64,000 nucleotides of DNA, from NCBI RefSeq assembly GCF_000005825.2, contig NC_013791.2, positions 2,914,001 to 2,978,000 of the forward strand. Direction: 5' to 3'. This document shows positions 18,312 to 26,881 of the stretch, in pieces. The notes below the pieces were generated by a model. It searched no databases. It worked only from the letters and a program-made list of their open reading frames with translations, and was not told where the DNA came from. The position numbers and the translations under genes are program-made. The stretch's first letter is position 1. Every line of letters begins with the position of its first letter. This stretch comes from Alkalihalophilus pseudofirmus OF4. GTDB lineage: Bacteria; Bacillota; Bacilli; Bacillales; Bacillaceae_D.

Positions 18312-18453
18312 AAGTTGAATCCCCCTTCACAAAAAATTCATGCCTTCTCAAGCATGTAGGATCGTTCAGTTACACGGGGGAAAGTTAGTCCAAAGAGGTC
18401 CTAACCCTTTCTGCAAGTAAACGCATCCTGGTTTGCTTTAATTGAAGTTCACG
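18312..18453 (-). promoter_or_regulatory. Structured 5' leader of speD
   Basis: About 140 bases separate the predicted transcript start from the speD ATG. On the minus strand this holds a hairpin GTTAG-GA-CC-TCTTT-GG-A-CTAAC (18387-18408) flanked by GGG and CCC, and a second stem CATGC ... GCATG (18340-18357) just before the ribosome binding site. No terminator was seen, so control at translation initiation is one possibility. No known riboswitch was recognised. Confidence 0.4.
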
Positions 18454-18459
18454 AAAATC

Positions 18460-18488
18460 AGTATACTTGTTTTATAAATTGAATGCAA
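18460..18488 (-). promoter_or_regulatory. SigA promoter of speD
   Basis: TTGCAT (18483-18488), 17 bp, TATACT (18460-18465) on the minus strand. The remaining 185 bp to gapB (18489-18674) hold no recognisable gene and no clear terminator for gapB. Confidence 0.7.
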
Positions 18489-18674
18489 CCAATCCTTGTC
18501 ATTTTTTTAAAAGAAATTTTTGCTACATTTTTTAATGTGCAGTGAAACAATAACCAGGATTTGTGCAAACATAGGTATACATTCATTTCATGAGCACTTC
18601 TCTTTTGTTAGGGTAACCAAACAGGACATTGCTATGAGCTTATATACGATAAAGCAATCGTACAAACGTTAAAA

Positions 18675-19700
18675 TCAGCTCACATGAGTAGGTTCAGCTA
18701 TTTTTTTTGCCACAAGATTCATGAGATCGACTACGCGGCAAGAGTATCCCCATTCGTTATCATACCAAGCAAGAACCTTCACTTGACGATCGCTCATCAC
18801 CATTGTTGATAAACCGTCAATTACAGATGATTGCTCTTCACCGTTAAAATCAATGGAAACAAGCGGTTCGTCAGAGAAACCTAAAATACCTTTAAGTGAT
18901 CCTTCTGCAGCCATCTTAAGAGCAGTATTCACTTCTTCTTGAGTCACGTCCTTTTTCACTTGAACTACTAAGTCCACTAAAGACACGTTAGGTGTAGGAA
19001 CACGTAATGCCATCCCGTTTAATTTGCCTTCAAGCTGCGGAAGAACTTTAGCAATTGCTTTTGCAGCCCCTGTTGAAGTAGGAATAATTGATTGTCCGCA
19101 TGCACGAGCGCGGCGAAGGTCTTTGTGCGGATTATCAATATTCTTTTGATCATTTGTATAAGCGTGTACCGTTGTCATTAAACCGCTTTCAATTCCAAAC
19201 GTCTCATCAATAACCTTTGCAACAGGTGCAAGGCAGTTTGTTGTACATGATGCGTTAGAAATAATATGGTGATTACCTGGGTCATATTCATGATCATTTA
19301 CACCCATCACAATCGTTACATCTTCATCTTTTGCTGGAGCTGTGATTAATACTTTCTTTGCACCAGCTTCAATATGGTATCCAGCCGTTTCTTGTGTTTT
19401 AAATTTACCAGTAGCTTCAATAACAATGTCTACTCCAAGCTTTGCCCATGGCAGCTCACGAGGGTCACGTGAATGAAGCAGTTGGACTACTTTTCCATCA
19501 ACTACAATCGTATCGTCTTTCGCTTCTACAGGAAGAGTGTATGTTCCATGGATACTGTCATATTTAATTAAGTGAGCAAGTGTTTCTGCCGGGTAGCTCG
19601 CATTAATCGCAACAACCTCCACTTCATCCTCAAGCATTGCTTTACGAAATACCATACGGCCAATACGACCAAATCCATTGATGGCAACTTTAACCTTCAT
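18675..19700 (-). CDS. gapB: Glyceraldehyde-3-phosphate dehydrogenase, GapB type
   Basis: Dehydrogenase of 341 residues, with NADP preference and a gluconeogenic role in the GapB group. The start at MKVKVAINGFGRIGR has GAGGGG upstream. The Rossmann motif NGFGRIGRMVFRK, the catalytic cysteine in ISNASCTTNCLAPV and AYTNDQKNIDNPHKDLRRARA are present. The sequence resembles B. subtilis GapB more than GapA (remembered, not aligned). A neighbouring speD and a CcpN-type operator in front also fit gapB. Confidence 0.93.
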   Translation of the reverse strand: MKVKVAINGFGRIGRMVFRKAMLEDEVEVVAINASYPAETLAHLIKYDSIHGTYTLPVEAKDDTIVVDGKVVQLLHSRDPRELPWAKLGVDIVIEATGKFKTQETAGYHIEAGAKKVLITAPAKDEDVTIVMGVNDHEYDPGNHHIISNASCTTNCLAPVAKVIDETFGIESGLMTTVHAYTNDQKNIDNPHKDLRRARACGQSIIPTSTGAAKAIAKVLPQLEGKLNGMALRVPTPNVSLVDLVVQVKKDVTQEEVNTALKMAAEGSLKGILGFSDEPLVSIDFNGEEQSSVIDGLSTMVMSDRQVKVLAWYDNEWGYSCRVVDLMNLVAKKIAEPTHVS

Positions 19701-19754
19701 TAGAATTCCCCTCTCCAAATATATGTTATACTCAATATTGTTTTTATGTTAATT

Positions 19755-19774
19755 AGTATATCATATATACCATA
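19755..19774 (-). promoter_or_regulatory. gapB promoter with tandem CcpN-like operators
   Basis: Minus-strand TATGATATACT (19755-19765) fits the CcpN consensus TRTGHYATAYW fully, and TATGGTATATA (19764-19774) fits with one mismatch. The first copy contains the probable -10 box TATACT. In B. subtilis CcpN represses gapB and pckA on glycolytic carbon. The gene order and sites agree, but no experiment is implied. Confidence 0.6.
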
Positions 19775-19826
19775 AAAGGACGATTACTTTTTGAAAAAAA
19801 CTGTGGAAAATGTGTGTCTGACTATA

Positions 19827-19862
19827 AAAAGAACCCTTCTAACTGATTAGAAGGGTTCTTTT
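19827..19862 (-). terminator. Terminator overlapping the coaE stop codon
   Basis: Minus-strand stem AAAAGAACCCTTCT / AGAAGGGTTCTTTT. The last codons of coaE and its TAA lie in the 5' arm and loop. Confidence 0.9.
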
Positions 19863-20446
19863 GACCAATGTTGTATCACATTTTGTAATTGTTGAAAGGT
19901 TTCTTCAAGTGACCCGCTGTTATCTATAATGTAATCTGCACGCGATTTTTTATCCTCTAATGGCAGCTGCGAGGCGATTCTTGCTTTTGCATCTTCACTT
20001 CCTGCCTGGTCTCTGTCTAGCAAACGGTTCAGTTGTGTTTGTTTATCAACATACACAAGCATCACCCGATCAACAAGATGAAACAAGTTACTCTCAAATA
20101 AAAGCGGAATATCAAAAATAATTGTCTCGTGACCTTCGGCTTCATACCTGCCTTTTTGGGCAAGCATTTCACGCCGAACCGCAGGATGAACAATTTGATT
20201 TAATTCCGACCGCTTTTTCTCATCCTTAAATATTATAGAACCTAGCTTTTTGCGATTAATCGTGCCATCTTCAAATAATATCTCACGTCCAAACTGCCCT
20301 ACAATCGCTTCGTAAGCACCCATGCCTGGCTCTACCACATCTCTTGCAATTTTATCCGCGTCAATTATGGGATAACCGTGTTCACTCAGCCAGTTGGAAA
20401 CGGTAGATTTCCCGCTGGCAATACCCCCTGTTAATCCAATCAGCAT
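19847..20446 (-). CDS. coaE: Dephospho-CoA kinase
   Basis: Last step of coenzyme A synthesis: ATP-dependent phosphorylation of dephospho-CoA. Protein of 199 residues with P-loop GLTGGIASGKSTVSNWL, the substrate motif DADKIARDVVEPG and the lid region RLLDRDQAGSEDAKARIASQ. Last gene of the polA-mutM-ytaF-coaE series, 18 bp after ytaF. The stop codon is inside the terminator hairpin. Confidence 0.96.
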   Translation of the reverse strand: MLIGLTGGIASGKSTVSNWLSEHGYPIIDADKIARDVVEPGMGAYEAIVGQFGREILFEDGTINRKKLGSIIFKDEKKRSELNQIVHPAVRREMLAQKGRYEAEGHETIIFDIPLLFESNLFHLVDRVMLVYVDKQTQLNRLLDRDQAGSEDAKARIASQLPLEDKKSRADYIIDNSGSLEETFQQLQNVIQHWSKEPF

Positions 20447-20464
20447 ATCCGTACCCTTTCTTCC

Positions 20465-21100
20465 TTACAGACTTAAAATTCCTAAAACAATTAAAAGCAA
20501 CCCAGGAATAAATGAAAATTTCTTCATCATGCGCGACTCTGAAAAACGGAATCCGCTCTTCATGCCGAGCGTGACAAATAAAGCACTCATTAAGGCCACA
20601 CTTACAGCCATTGGAATCGGAGAAAAACCAATTAAAGCCGCTCCTATCCCCGCCCCAAACGCATCAAGGGACAGAGCAATCCCAAGCAACACGGCTTCAC
20701 GGCCAGTAATGGTACCGGAATTGTCAATATCAGCAACCATCGGCTTTCTCAGTATTCGAATAACGACACCAAACATTTTAATTTCAAAGTTCATAATGAT
20801 CTCATCTTCTTTTGTTTTCTCGGAAGCTTTTGCCGGCCTGAACACTTGATACATGGCCCAAGCTCCAATCAAGATCAAGATCATCCCGCCGATAGAGCCC
20901 GCGACCTCAGCTGGCAGAACTCGCTGGATTACACTTCCAAATGCCATAGCTAGTAAAATGGAGGTTGCAGAGCAGCAAGCAATAAAAAGTAAAGATTTGA
21001 ATGGCAGTTTCATTTTCCTAAGTCCATACGTTAACCCTACACCGAAACTATCTAAGCTCACAGCAAGTGCGAGCGCAAGTAATGAAAGAATCTCAACCAT
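20465..21100 (-). CDS. ytaF: Sporulation membrane protein YtaF (MntP-like)
   Basis: Polytopic membrane protein of 211 residues with six likely helices. Two internal repeats carry the paired motifs LALAVSLDSFGVGLTYG and LGIALSLDAFGAGIGAAL, with Asp in membrane helices as in MntP manganese exporters. The start at MVEILSLLAL has GGAGGAGC 8 bp upstream. YtaF is a sporulation-induced protein of unknown function in B. subtilis; cation export is inferred only from the fold. Confidence 0.88.
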   Translation of the reverse strand: MVEILSLLALALAVSLDSFGVGLTYGLRKMKLPFKSLLFIACCSATSILLAMAFGSVIQRVLPAEVAGSIGGMILILIGAWAMYQVFRPAKASEKTKEDEIIMNFEIKMFGVVIRILRKPMVADIDNSGTITGREAVLLGIALSLDAFGAGIGAALIGFSPIPMAVSVALMSALFVTLGMKSGFRFSESRMMKKFSFIPGLLLIVLGILSL

Positions 21101-21163
21101 CGTGATAAGCTCCTCCCACCTAGACGATACGATAGTATATGGCAAAAGCCTATCCGATGTACG

Positions 21164-21988
21164 TTACAATTGGCAATTTGGACAAAAATGAGTGCCTCGG
21201 CCTCCCACAACGGTCTTTAAAATGTCCGTACCACACTGACGGCAAGGTTCGTTTTTTCTTCCGTACACACCTAATTTCTGTTGAAACATTCCCATTTCAC
21301 CTTGACCATTCACATAGGACTTAATCGAGCTTCCTCCCATTTCAACTGCTTCTTCTAAAGTGGAAACAATCGCCTTATGCAATACAGCCATTTCCTCTTT
21401 GCTTAAAGAATGTGCTAATCTCTCAGGATGAATACGAGCTCTAAATAATGCTTCATCGACATAGATGTTTCCAAGCCCTACCACCGTTTTTTGGTCTAGG
21501 AGAGCAACCTTTATTTTCCGATTGGTTTTCTGAAATGCGTTCATTAAAAGCTCTGAGGTAAATTGCTCAGAAAATGGCTCTACCCCTAAATGAGCTAAAG
21601 GCAGGACCTTCTCTTCTGAGCCTTTTGGAAATAGATGCATCGTGCCAAACTTCCTCACATCCTGATACCTTAGCTCTTCCCCATCTGTAAAATGGAAAAT
21701 AACATGAGTATGAGGAGGCAGCGGCTCTTCTTTTTCATATAGACCATAACGACCTTCCATTCGAAGGTGAGAAACCATTACGATATCATCGAACTCAAAA
21801 AGTAAAAACTTCCCTCTTCTTCGTATGCTCCGAATCGTTTGATTCATAAGAAGTGTTTCAAACTCCAAAACATCCGCCGGCTCTTTAATTATATTTGCCC
21901 ACTTAACGGTTATTCCGGCTATCGTTTTACCGATCACTAATTCTGTTAACGTCCGTTTGACCGTTTCAACTTCAGGTAATTCAGGCAT
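21164..21988 (-). CDS. mutM: Formamidopyrimidine-DNA glycosylase
   Basis: Base-excision repair enzyme that removes 8-oxoguanine and formamidopyrimidines and nicks the strand. Protein of 274 residues. The N-terminal PELPEVE provides the Pro nucleophile and the catalytic Glu. VGLGNIYVDEALFRARIHPE is the helix-two-turn-helix. The zinc finger CRQCGTDILKTVVGGRGTHFCPNCQ is complete, so the enzyme should be active. 14 bp after polA, so repair synthesis and base excision are co-expressed. Confidence 0.97.
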   Translation of the reverse strand: MPELPEVETVKRTLTELVIGKTIAGITVKWANIIKEPADVLEFETLLMNQTIRSIRRRGKFLLFEFDDIVMVSHLRMEGRYGLYEKEEPLPPHTHVIFHFTDGEELRYQDVRKFGTMHLFPKGSEEKVLPLAHLGVEPFSEQFTSELLMNAFQKTNRKIKVALLDQKTVVGLGNIYVDEALFRARIHPERLAHSLSKEEMAVLHKAIVSTLEEAVEMGGSSIKSYVNGQGEMGMFQQKLGVYGRKNEPCRQCGTDILKTVVGGRGTHFCPNCQL

Positions 21989-22002
21989 GTTGTCCTCTCT
22001 CC

Positions 22003-24630
22003 TTACTTCGCATCATACCAAGTATCACCGGCTGATATATCAACTTTTAGGGGAACAGCCAGCTCTACTGCATTCTCCATCACTTCAGGAACTATTTTCA
22101 TCATCTCGTCCACCTCTTCAGGCGGCACTTCAAATATTAGTTCATCATGCACTTGCAAAAGCAGTCTGCTCTTTAGGTTTGCCTCTTCTAAACGAAGAGC
22201 CATCTCGACCATGGCTTTTTTAATGATATCTGCTGCGGTTCCTTGAATAGGTGTATTCATTGCGGTTCGCTCAGCAAAGCTGCGCTGATTGAAATTACGG
22301 CTTGTTAATTCAGGGAGATAACGGCGTCTGTTAAGCAATGTAGATACATAACCATTTTCTCTCGCCTCTTCTATAATTCGTTCCATATATTCTGCTACAT
22401 TCGGATAACTCGCTAAATAACGCTCAATAAATTTTGCTGCTTCCTTACGAGTAATCCCCAGGCTTTGTGATAGTCCATAATCACTAATTCCATATACAAT
22501 TCCGAAGTTAACTGCTTTAGCACTTCTGCGCATCATTGAAGTAACATCTTCTTCACTTACATGGAATACATCCATGGCCGTTTTCGTATGAACATCCATA
22601 TCTTCTTTAAAGGCAGTAATCAGCTTTTCATCCTGTGCGATATGTGCAAGCACCCGCAATTCAATTTGCGAATAATCGGCAGCAAGGATCTTCCAGCCTT
22701 CCTCAGACGGAATAAACGCTTTTCTAATTTTTCGGCCTTCCTCTAAACGGATCGGGATATTTTGTAAGTTCGGGTCCGTAGAGCTTAATCTGCCTGTTTG
22801 TGTCAGTGCTTGATTAAATCGCGTATGAATTTTAGACGTACCCTTATGTGTCACTTTAACTAGTCCTTCAATGTAGGTCGAGTTAAGTTTGCCAAGCTGA
22901 CGGTAATGAAGGATATGACGAATGATTTCATGGTCTTCAGCAAGCTTCTCAAGAACATCAGCCGAAGTAGAATAGCCTGTTTTTGTTTTCTTAATGACCG
23001 GCAGACCGAGCTTCTCAAACAGCACTTCCCCTAGCTGCTTAGGGGAGTTAATATTAAAGGACACCCCAGCATGCTCATGAATATGTTTTTCAAGCTCCGC
23101 TAACCTGCTTGCTAGATCTTCACCCATTGCTTTTAATTGGTCGATATCAACTTTTACACCTTCTGTTTCCATGCGCCCAAGCACGACCGATAAAGGCATT
23201 TCTAAGTCTTTAAACAGCTCAAATTGTTCATTTTTCTTCAGTTCTTCTTCCATCCGCTCTTTCAGTTCATAAATGACATTAGCTTTTCTCACTAAATGTT
23301 CAGCCAACACGTCTGTCTCAGGCACTTTTCGTTTAGCACCTTTTCCATACACCGCTTCATCCGCTTGAATACTTTTGGCTCCTTTTCGAGTCGCAATGTC
23401 ACTTAGGTCATGAGATGAATGAGACGGATCAAGCAGATAAGACGCCATCAGCAAGTCAAAATCAACTCCATCTAACAGCACATCTTTCCACCCTAAAACG
23501 ACCACACCACGTTTGGCATCTAGCAGCCACTTTTTCTTGGTTTCATCTTTTGCCCACTCAACAAACAAATCAGAACGAAGAGCCGTTTCTGTCGGGATAA
23601 AGTACCGGCCTTTCTCATGTACAAGAGCAAACCCTGCAATATCTGCTTGATGATAATTTTCATCCAATACTTCTACAACCATAGCAGCTGGCGTTGCGAG
23701 ATGTTCTTCTTTTACCTCTTCCACTACATCAAAAGATAATTCCTCTAACTCCTTCTCTGCAGCACTCACGCCTGTATCAAATTGATCCACTAACGATTTA
23801 AATTCCAACTCTTTAAAGAGCGACACGACTTTTTCTTCATCGTATTCACCAAACTTAAGTTCGTCTAAGGTAAGGTTATACGGAACTTCTGTAAAAATGG
23901 TCGCAAGCTCTTTACTCATCAATGCTTGTTCTTTATTTTCCGAAAGTTTTTCTTTAAGCTTTTTGCCAGAAACGTCATCAACAGAATCTAACACGTTCTC
24001 AATCGTTCCAAACTGTTTCAGTAATTTAAGCGCAGTCTTCTCACCGACTCCAGGCACTCCAGGGATATTATCTGAACTATCTCCCATCAGTCCTTTCATA
24101 TCAATGATTTGATGCGGCTTAATACCATATTTTTCATCAATCAACGCTTCATCATATGACTCGACATTCGTAATTCCTTTTTTAGTGAGGACCACTGTGA
24201 CGTAATCCGAGACTAACTGCAGCAAGTCTTTATCACCAGAAACAACTTTCACTTCCCACTTTTCTTTTTCTGCTTCCTTACTAAGAGTACCGATAATATC
24301 ATCTGCTTCATAATTATCAAGCTCGAACCTTTTAATATTAAAAGCATCTAATAACTCACGAATTAAAGGAAACTGCTCAGAGAGTTCCGGCGGAGTCTTT
24401 TGACGTCCTCCTTTATATTCTTCATATGTTTTATGACGAAACGTCGTTTTACCAGCGTCAAATGCAACAAGCATATGAGTCGGTTTTTCTTCTTGGATAA
24501 TTTTTAACAGCATCGTAGTAAATCCATACACAGCATTTGTATAAACGCCTTTATCGTTATTAAGCAGCGGCAAGGCAAAAAATGCACGATATGCAATACT
24601 ATTTCCATCAATTAATATGAGCTTCTTCAA
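22003..24630 (-). CDS. polA: DNA polymerase I
   Basis: Repair and Okazaki-fragment polymerase, 875 residues. The N-terminal 5'-3' exonuclease domain (LLIDGNSIAYRAFFALP; GDKDLLQLV; GDSSDNIPGVPGVGEKTA) is intact. The middle 3'-5' exonuclease-like domain lacks the acidic metal ligands: MVVEVLDENY stands where the DxE motif should be, as in other Bacillus enzymes. The C-terminal polymerase domain has DYSQIELRVLAHIAQDE, RRSAKAVNFGIVYGISDYGL and QVHDELIFEV. The ATG has AAAGGAG upstream. It heads mutM-ytaF-coaE. Confidence 0.98.
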   Translation of the reverse strand: MKKLILIDGNSIAYRAFFALPLLNNDKGVYTNAVYGFTTMLLKIIQEEKPTHMLVAFDAGKTTFRHKTYEEYKGGRQKTPPELSEQFPLIRELLDAFNIKRFELDNYEADDIIGTLSKEAEKEKWEVKVVSGDKDLLQLVSDYVTVVLTKKGITNVESYDEALIDEKYGIKPHQIIDMKGLMGDSSDNIPGVPGVGEKTALKLLKQFGTIENVLDSVDDVSGKKLKEKLSENKEQALMSKELATIFTEVPYNLTLDELKFGEYDEEKVVSLFKELEFKSLVDQFDTGVSAAEKELEELSFDVVEEVKEEHLATPAAMVVEVLDENYHQADIAGFALVHEKGRYFIPTETALRSDLFVEWAKDETKKKWLLDAKRGVVVLGWKDVLLDGVDFDLLMASYLLDPSHSSHDLSDIATRKGAKSIQADEAVYGKGAKRKVPETDVLAEHLVRKANVIYELKERMEEELKKNEQFELFKDLEMPLSVVLGRMETEGVKVDIDQLKAMGEDLASRLAELEKHIHEHAGVSFNINSPKQLGEVLFEKLGLPVIKKTKTGYSTSADVLEKLAEDHEIIRHILHYRQLGKLNSTYIEGLVKVTHKGTSKIHTRFNQALTQTGRLSSTDPNLQNIPIRLEEGRKIRKAFIPSEEGWKILAADYSQIELRVLAHIAQDEKLITAFKEDMDVHTKTAMDVFHVSEEDVTSMMRRSAKAVNFGIVYGISDYGLSQSLGITRKEAAKFIERYLASYPNVAEYMERIIEEARENGYVSTLLNRRRYLPELTSRNFNQRSFAERTAMNTPIQGTAADIIKKAMVEMALRLEEANLKSRLLLQVHDELIFEVPPEEVDEMMKIVPEVMENAVELAVPLKVDISAGDTWYDAK

Positions 24631-24668
24631 CGAATCGGCTCCTTTCTACACGTTTATTCTTGTCTTTA

Positions 24669-24674
24669 ATTGTA
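24669..24674 (-). promoter_or_regulatory. Possible extended -10 promoter of polA
   Basis: TGCTACAAT on the minus strand (-10 hexamer 24669-24674) about 40 bp before the polA start. No good -35 box; the region overlaps the end of the hflC terminator. Confidence 0.4.
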
Positions 24675-24697
24675 GCATAACGGCTAACGAAAAAGAA

Positions 24698-24719
24698 AAG
24701 TCTCGCATATGCGAGACTT
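24698..24719 (-). terminator. Terminator of hflKC
   Basis: Perfect hairpin AAGTCTCGCAT / ATGCGAGACTT followed by TTCTTTTTC on the minus strand, 20 bp after the hflC stop. Confidence 0.88.
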
Positions 24720-24739
24720 CCTTTTATGAATAATCCTGT

Positions 24740-25672
24740 TTAATCGATATATCCCATTAGAATACGAGCATACGGAGAGTCAGCAGGTAAGACAATGACT
24801 GTTTCTTCACCAATTGTCTGCTCATAAGATTGAAGTGTGCGGTACAACTGATAAAAATCAGGGTCACGTCCGAACGCGTCATTGTAAATAGACGCAGCTT
24901 CTTCCTCCCCTTCACCTTCAATCACACGCGCATCGGCTGTTGCGGTTGCAACAATTTCTTGTACTTCTCGATCAGTATTCGCTTTAATACGGTTTGCTTC
25001 CGCGTCACCTTGAGACAAGTAGTCCTGTGCTGTCGATTGACGCTCTGAAATCATCCGACGATAGACAGCCTCTTCATTTTCCTCTGGTAAATCCGTGCGC
25101 TTCATTCGAACATCAGTCAAGATAATGCCGTAATTACTGCGTTCTAACGCTTCGTTTACTCGTTCACGAACCATTTCATTAAAACTTCCTCTAGAAGATT
25201 TTTCTTCATTAATAATCTCATCAAAATTCAGCTGTCCTAACTCTGCACGGATGGCTGAGAAAATAATTTCACCCATGATCGCTTCCGCACGCTCAATCGT
25301 TGCAGCATTAGAAATCATTAATTGCGGGTCTTCTATCCGCCATAATGCATAATGGTCGGCAAGCATTCTCTTTTTATCTAATGTATTAATCTCAGCAGGC
25401 GGAATATCATAGATCATTTGATATTTTGGAAGAGTGGTAACGGATTGAATGAAAGGCAGTTTATAATTTAACCCTGGTTCATCTACCACACGCACGACTT
25501 CACCAAATTGGCGGACAACTTTATATTCACCTTGTTCTACAATAAACAAATTACTAATAATTGTAGCTAAAATCGTAATTAATATAATGGCTACAGCAAT
25601 CAACTTCACATATTTACGCCACTCGTCACTAGGACGACGTTCATTTAAATCGACAATGTTCTCGTCACTCAT
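24740..25672 (-). CDS. hflC: SPFH/band 7 protein HflC
   Basis: Membrane-anchored SPFH protein, 310 residues, expected to pair with HflK in a large complex that surrounds and modulates FtsH. One N-terminal transmembrane helix (LIAVAIILITILATIISNLFIV, about 24-45) is followed by the SPFH domain (EQGEYKVVRQFGEVVRVVDEPGLNYKLPF) and a long helical region rich in Glu and Ala. Its ATG overlaps the hflK stop by one base (TAATG), so the pair is translationally coupled. B. subtilis, as remembered, has phoR next to polA and no hflKC there. Confidence 0.92.
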   Translation of the reverse strand: MSDENIVDLNERRPSDEWRKYVKLIAVAIILITILATIISNLFIVEQGEYKVVRQFGEVVRVVDEPGLNYKLPFIQSVTTLPKYQMIYDIPPAEINTLDKKRMLADHYALWRIEDPQLMISNAATIERAEAIMGEIIFSAIRAELGQLNFDEIINEEKSSRGSFNEMVRERVNEALERSNYGIILTDVRMKRTDLPEENEEAVYRRMISERQSTAQDYLSQGDAEANRIKANTDREVQEIVATATADARVIEGEGEEEAASIYNDAFGRDPDFYQLYRTLQSYEQTIGEETVIVLPADSPYARILMGYID

Positions 25673-26622
25673 TAGTTACTTCCCCCCTCTGCAGCCTCAG
25701 GACGACGCTCAAGCGGTCTAATCGGCAAATAATTAACCGTATCATTGTTGCTGTCCATAATATAAATCTCTGTATTCGGAAGAACTCGATCAAGTGTTTC
25801 TAATACTAAACGCTGTCTCGTTACTTCTGGATTGACGACATATTCACTGTATAAAGAGTCAAATAAAGCAGCATCCCCGCGGGCACGCTCAATCCGCTCT
25901 GCTTTTGTCCCTTCTGCACGAGAAATAATGGCATCCTTTTCCCCTTCAGCTTCATTTATTTGCTGATTTCTGTATTTGTTTGCTTCATTAATTTTAGTTA
26001 AACGTTCCTCACGAGCATCTGTTACATCTGTAAACGCACGACGAACTTCTTCAGTCGGCAGCTCAACGTCTTGTAGTTTTACATCTTGAATACTAATGCC
26101 AATCTCATACATCTCAAGCAACTCTACCAAATTCTCAAATACTTTTGCTTCAATCTCCGGGCGTTGGTCAGTAAGAGCTTCATCAATGCCAGAACTTCCA
26201 ATCACGCCGCGCAGTGCTGCTGAGGTTGCGCTGTACAATACAGTTCTAGCATCCTCAGTGCTGTATAAATATTGCTCAGGATCTGTGATTCTCCATTGAA
26301 CAGCAAGATCAGCAAAAAGGATATTCTCATCCCCTGTGATCATTTTTGCTTCATTCGTAAATTCAACCACTTCACCATCCTGCTCACTGTATCCTACTTG
26401 CAGATTGTATGTACCTCTAGATAAAATCTCTACTCGCTGAATCGGCCAAGGCATCTTAAATTTCAAGCCTGGTTCTGTGACTGTTTCGTCAACCTTTCCA
26501 AATGTAATTAATGCGGCTTGCTCTGATTCATCGACAATATACCAGCCTGTTGCAAGAAATAAAGCAAGAATGGCTATACCGATCAAGGAGACAAACCCAA
26601 CAACTAACTGTTTGATTGTCAT
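25672..26622 (-). CDS. hflK: SPFH/band 7 protein HflK
   Basis: Partner of HflC, 316 residues. N-terminal transmembrane helix (about 6-27), then the SPFH core ESEQAALITFGKVDETVTEPGLKFKMPWPIQ and TGDENILFADLAVQWRITDPEQYLY, and a helical oligomerisation stretch (EANKYRNQQINEAEGEKDAIISRAEG). The C-terminal tail is Pro/Glu-rich. In other bacteria HflK and HflC limit FtsH access to membrane substrates. A sigma-W-like promoter lies just upstream, which points to envelope stress. Confidence 0.92.
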   Translation of the reverse strand: MTIKQLVVGFVSLIGIAILALFLATGWYIVDESEQAALITFGKVDETVTEPGLKFKMPWPIQRVEILSRGTYNLQVGYSEQDGEVVEFTNEAKMITGDENILFADLAVQWRITDPEQYLYSTEDARTVLYSATSAALRGVIGSSGIDEALTDQRPEIEAKVFENLVELLEMYEIGISIQDVKLQDVELPTEEVRRAFTDVTDAREERLTKINEANKYRNQQINEAEGEKDAIISRAEGTKAERIERARGDAALFDSLYSEYVVNPEVTRQRLVLETLDRVLPNTEIYIMDSNNDTVNYLPIRPLERRPEAAEGGSN

Positions 26623-26655
26623 ACGTAATCCCCCTCTTTTATCATTAGTACTTTA

Positions 26656-26682
26656 TACGAGATGACTTTCCAAAAAGATTCA
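26656..26682 (-). promoter_or_regulatory. Candidate sigma-W promoter of hflKC
   Basis: TGAATC (26677-26682), 17 bp, CGTA (26656-26659) on the minus strand, 34 bp before the hflK ATG. It fits TGAAAC-N16/17-CGTA with one -35 change. A sigma-A reading (TTGAAT, TATAAA) needs a 20-bp spacer and is less likely. Confidence 0.55.
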
Positions 26683-26794
26683 AATCCTATGAAAAAAGAA
26701 CGATAGATTTTATACGATTGATTCTATAATGTTAGAAAATCCCTTACTATTATAGTATAGATTCTCTCTAACATGCAGGAAAAATTGTAAATAT

Positions 26795-26881
26795 TGATAA
26801 AATGTTGGTGAATTTTGTACGTTTAGGAGGATGTACAGGAATGGGAAAAGACGAAAGCTAAGGGGGTGCTTTCGTCTTTTT
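26795..26881 (+). other. Orphan mini transcription unit (promoter, RBS, 6-codon ORF, terminator)
   Basis: On the plus strand an extended -10 (TGATAAAAT, 26795-26803) is followed by AGGAGG (26825-26830), an ATG at 26841 opening MGKDES and stopping at 26861, and a hairpin AAGACGAAAGC / GCTTTCGTCTT with Ts ending at 26881. The hairpin also works on the minus strand, where it is the best terminator for phoPR. The unit is either a tiny peptide gene or sRNA, or chance signals around a shared terminator. The rest of 26623-27057 holds the hflK promoter and otherwise nothing recognisable. Confidence 0.35.
26846..26881. terminator. Bidirectional hairpin, probable terminator of phoPR
   Basis: Stem AAGACGAAAGC / GCTTTCGTCTT with T-runs on both strands. 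It lies about 175 bp past the phoR stop, with no closer terminator in between. Confidence 0.7.
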
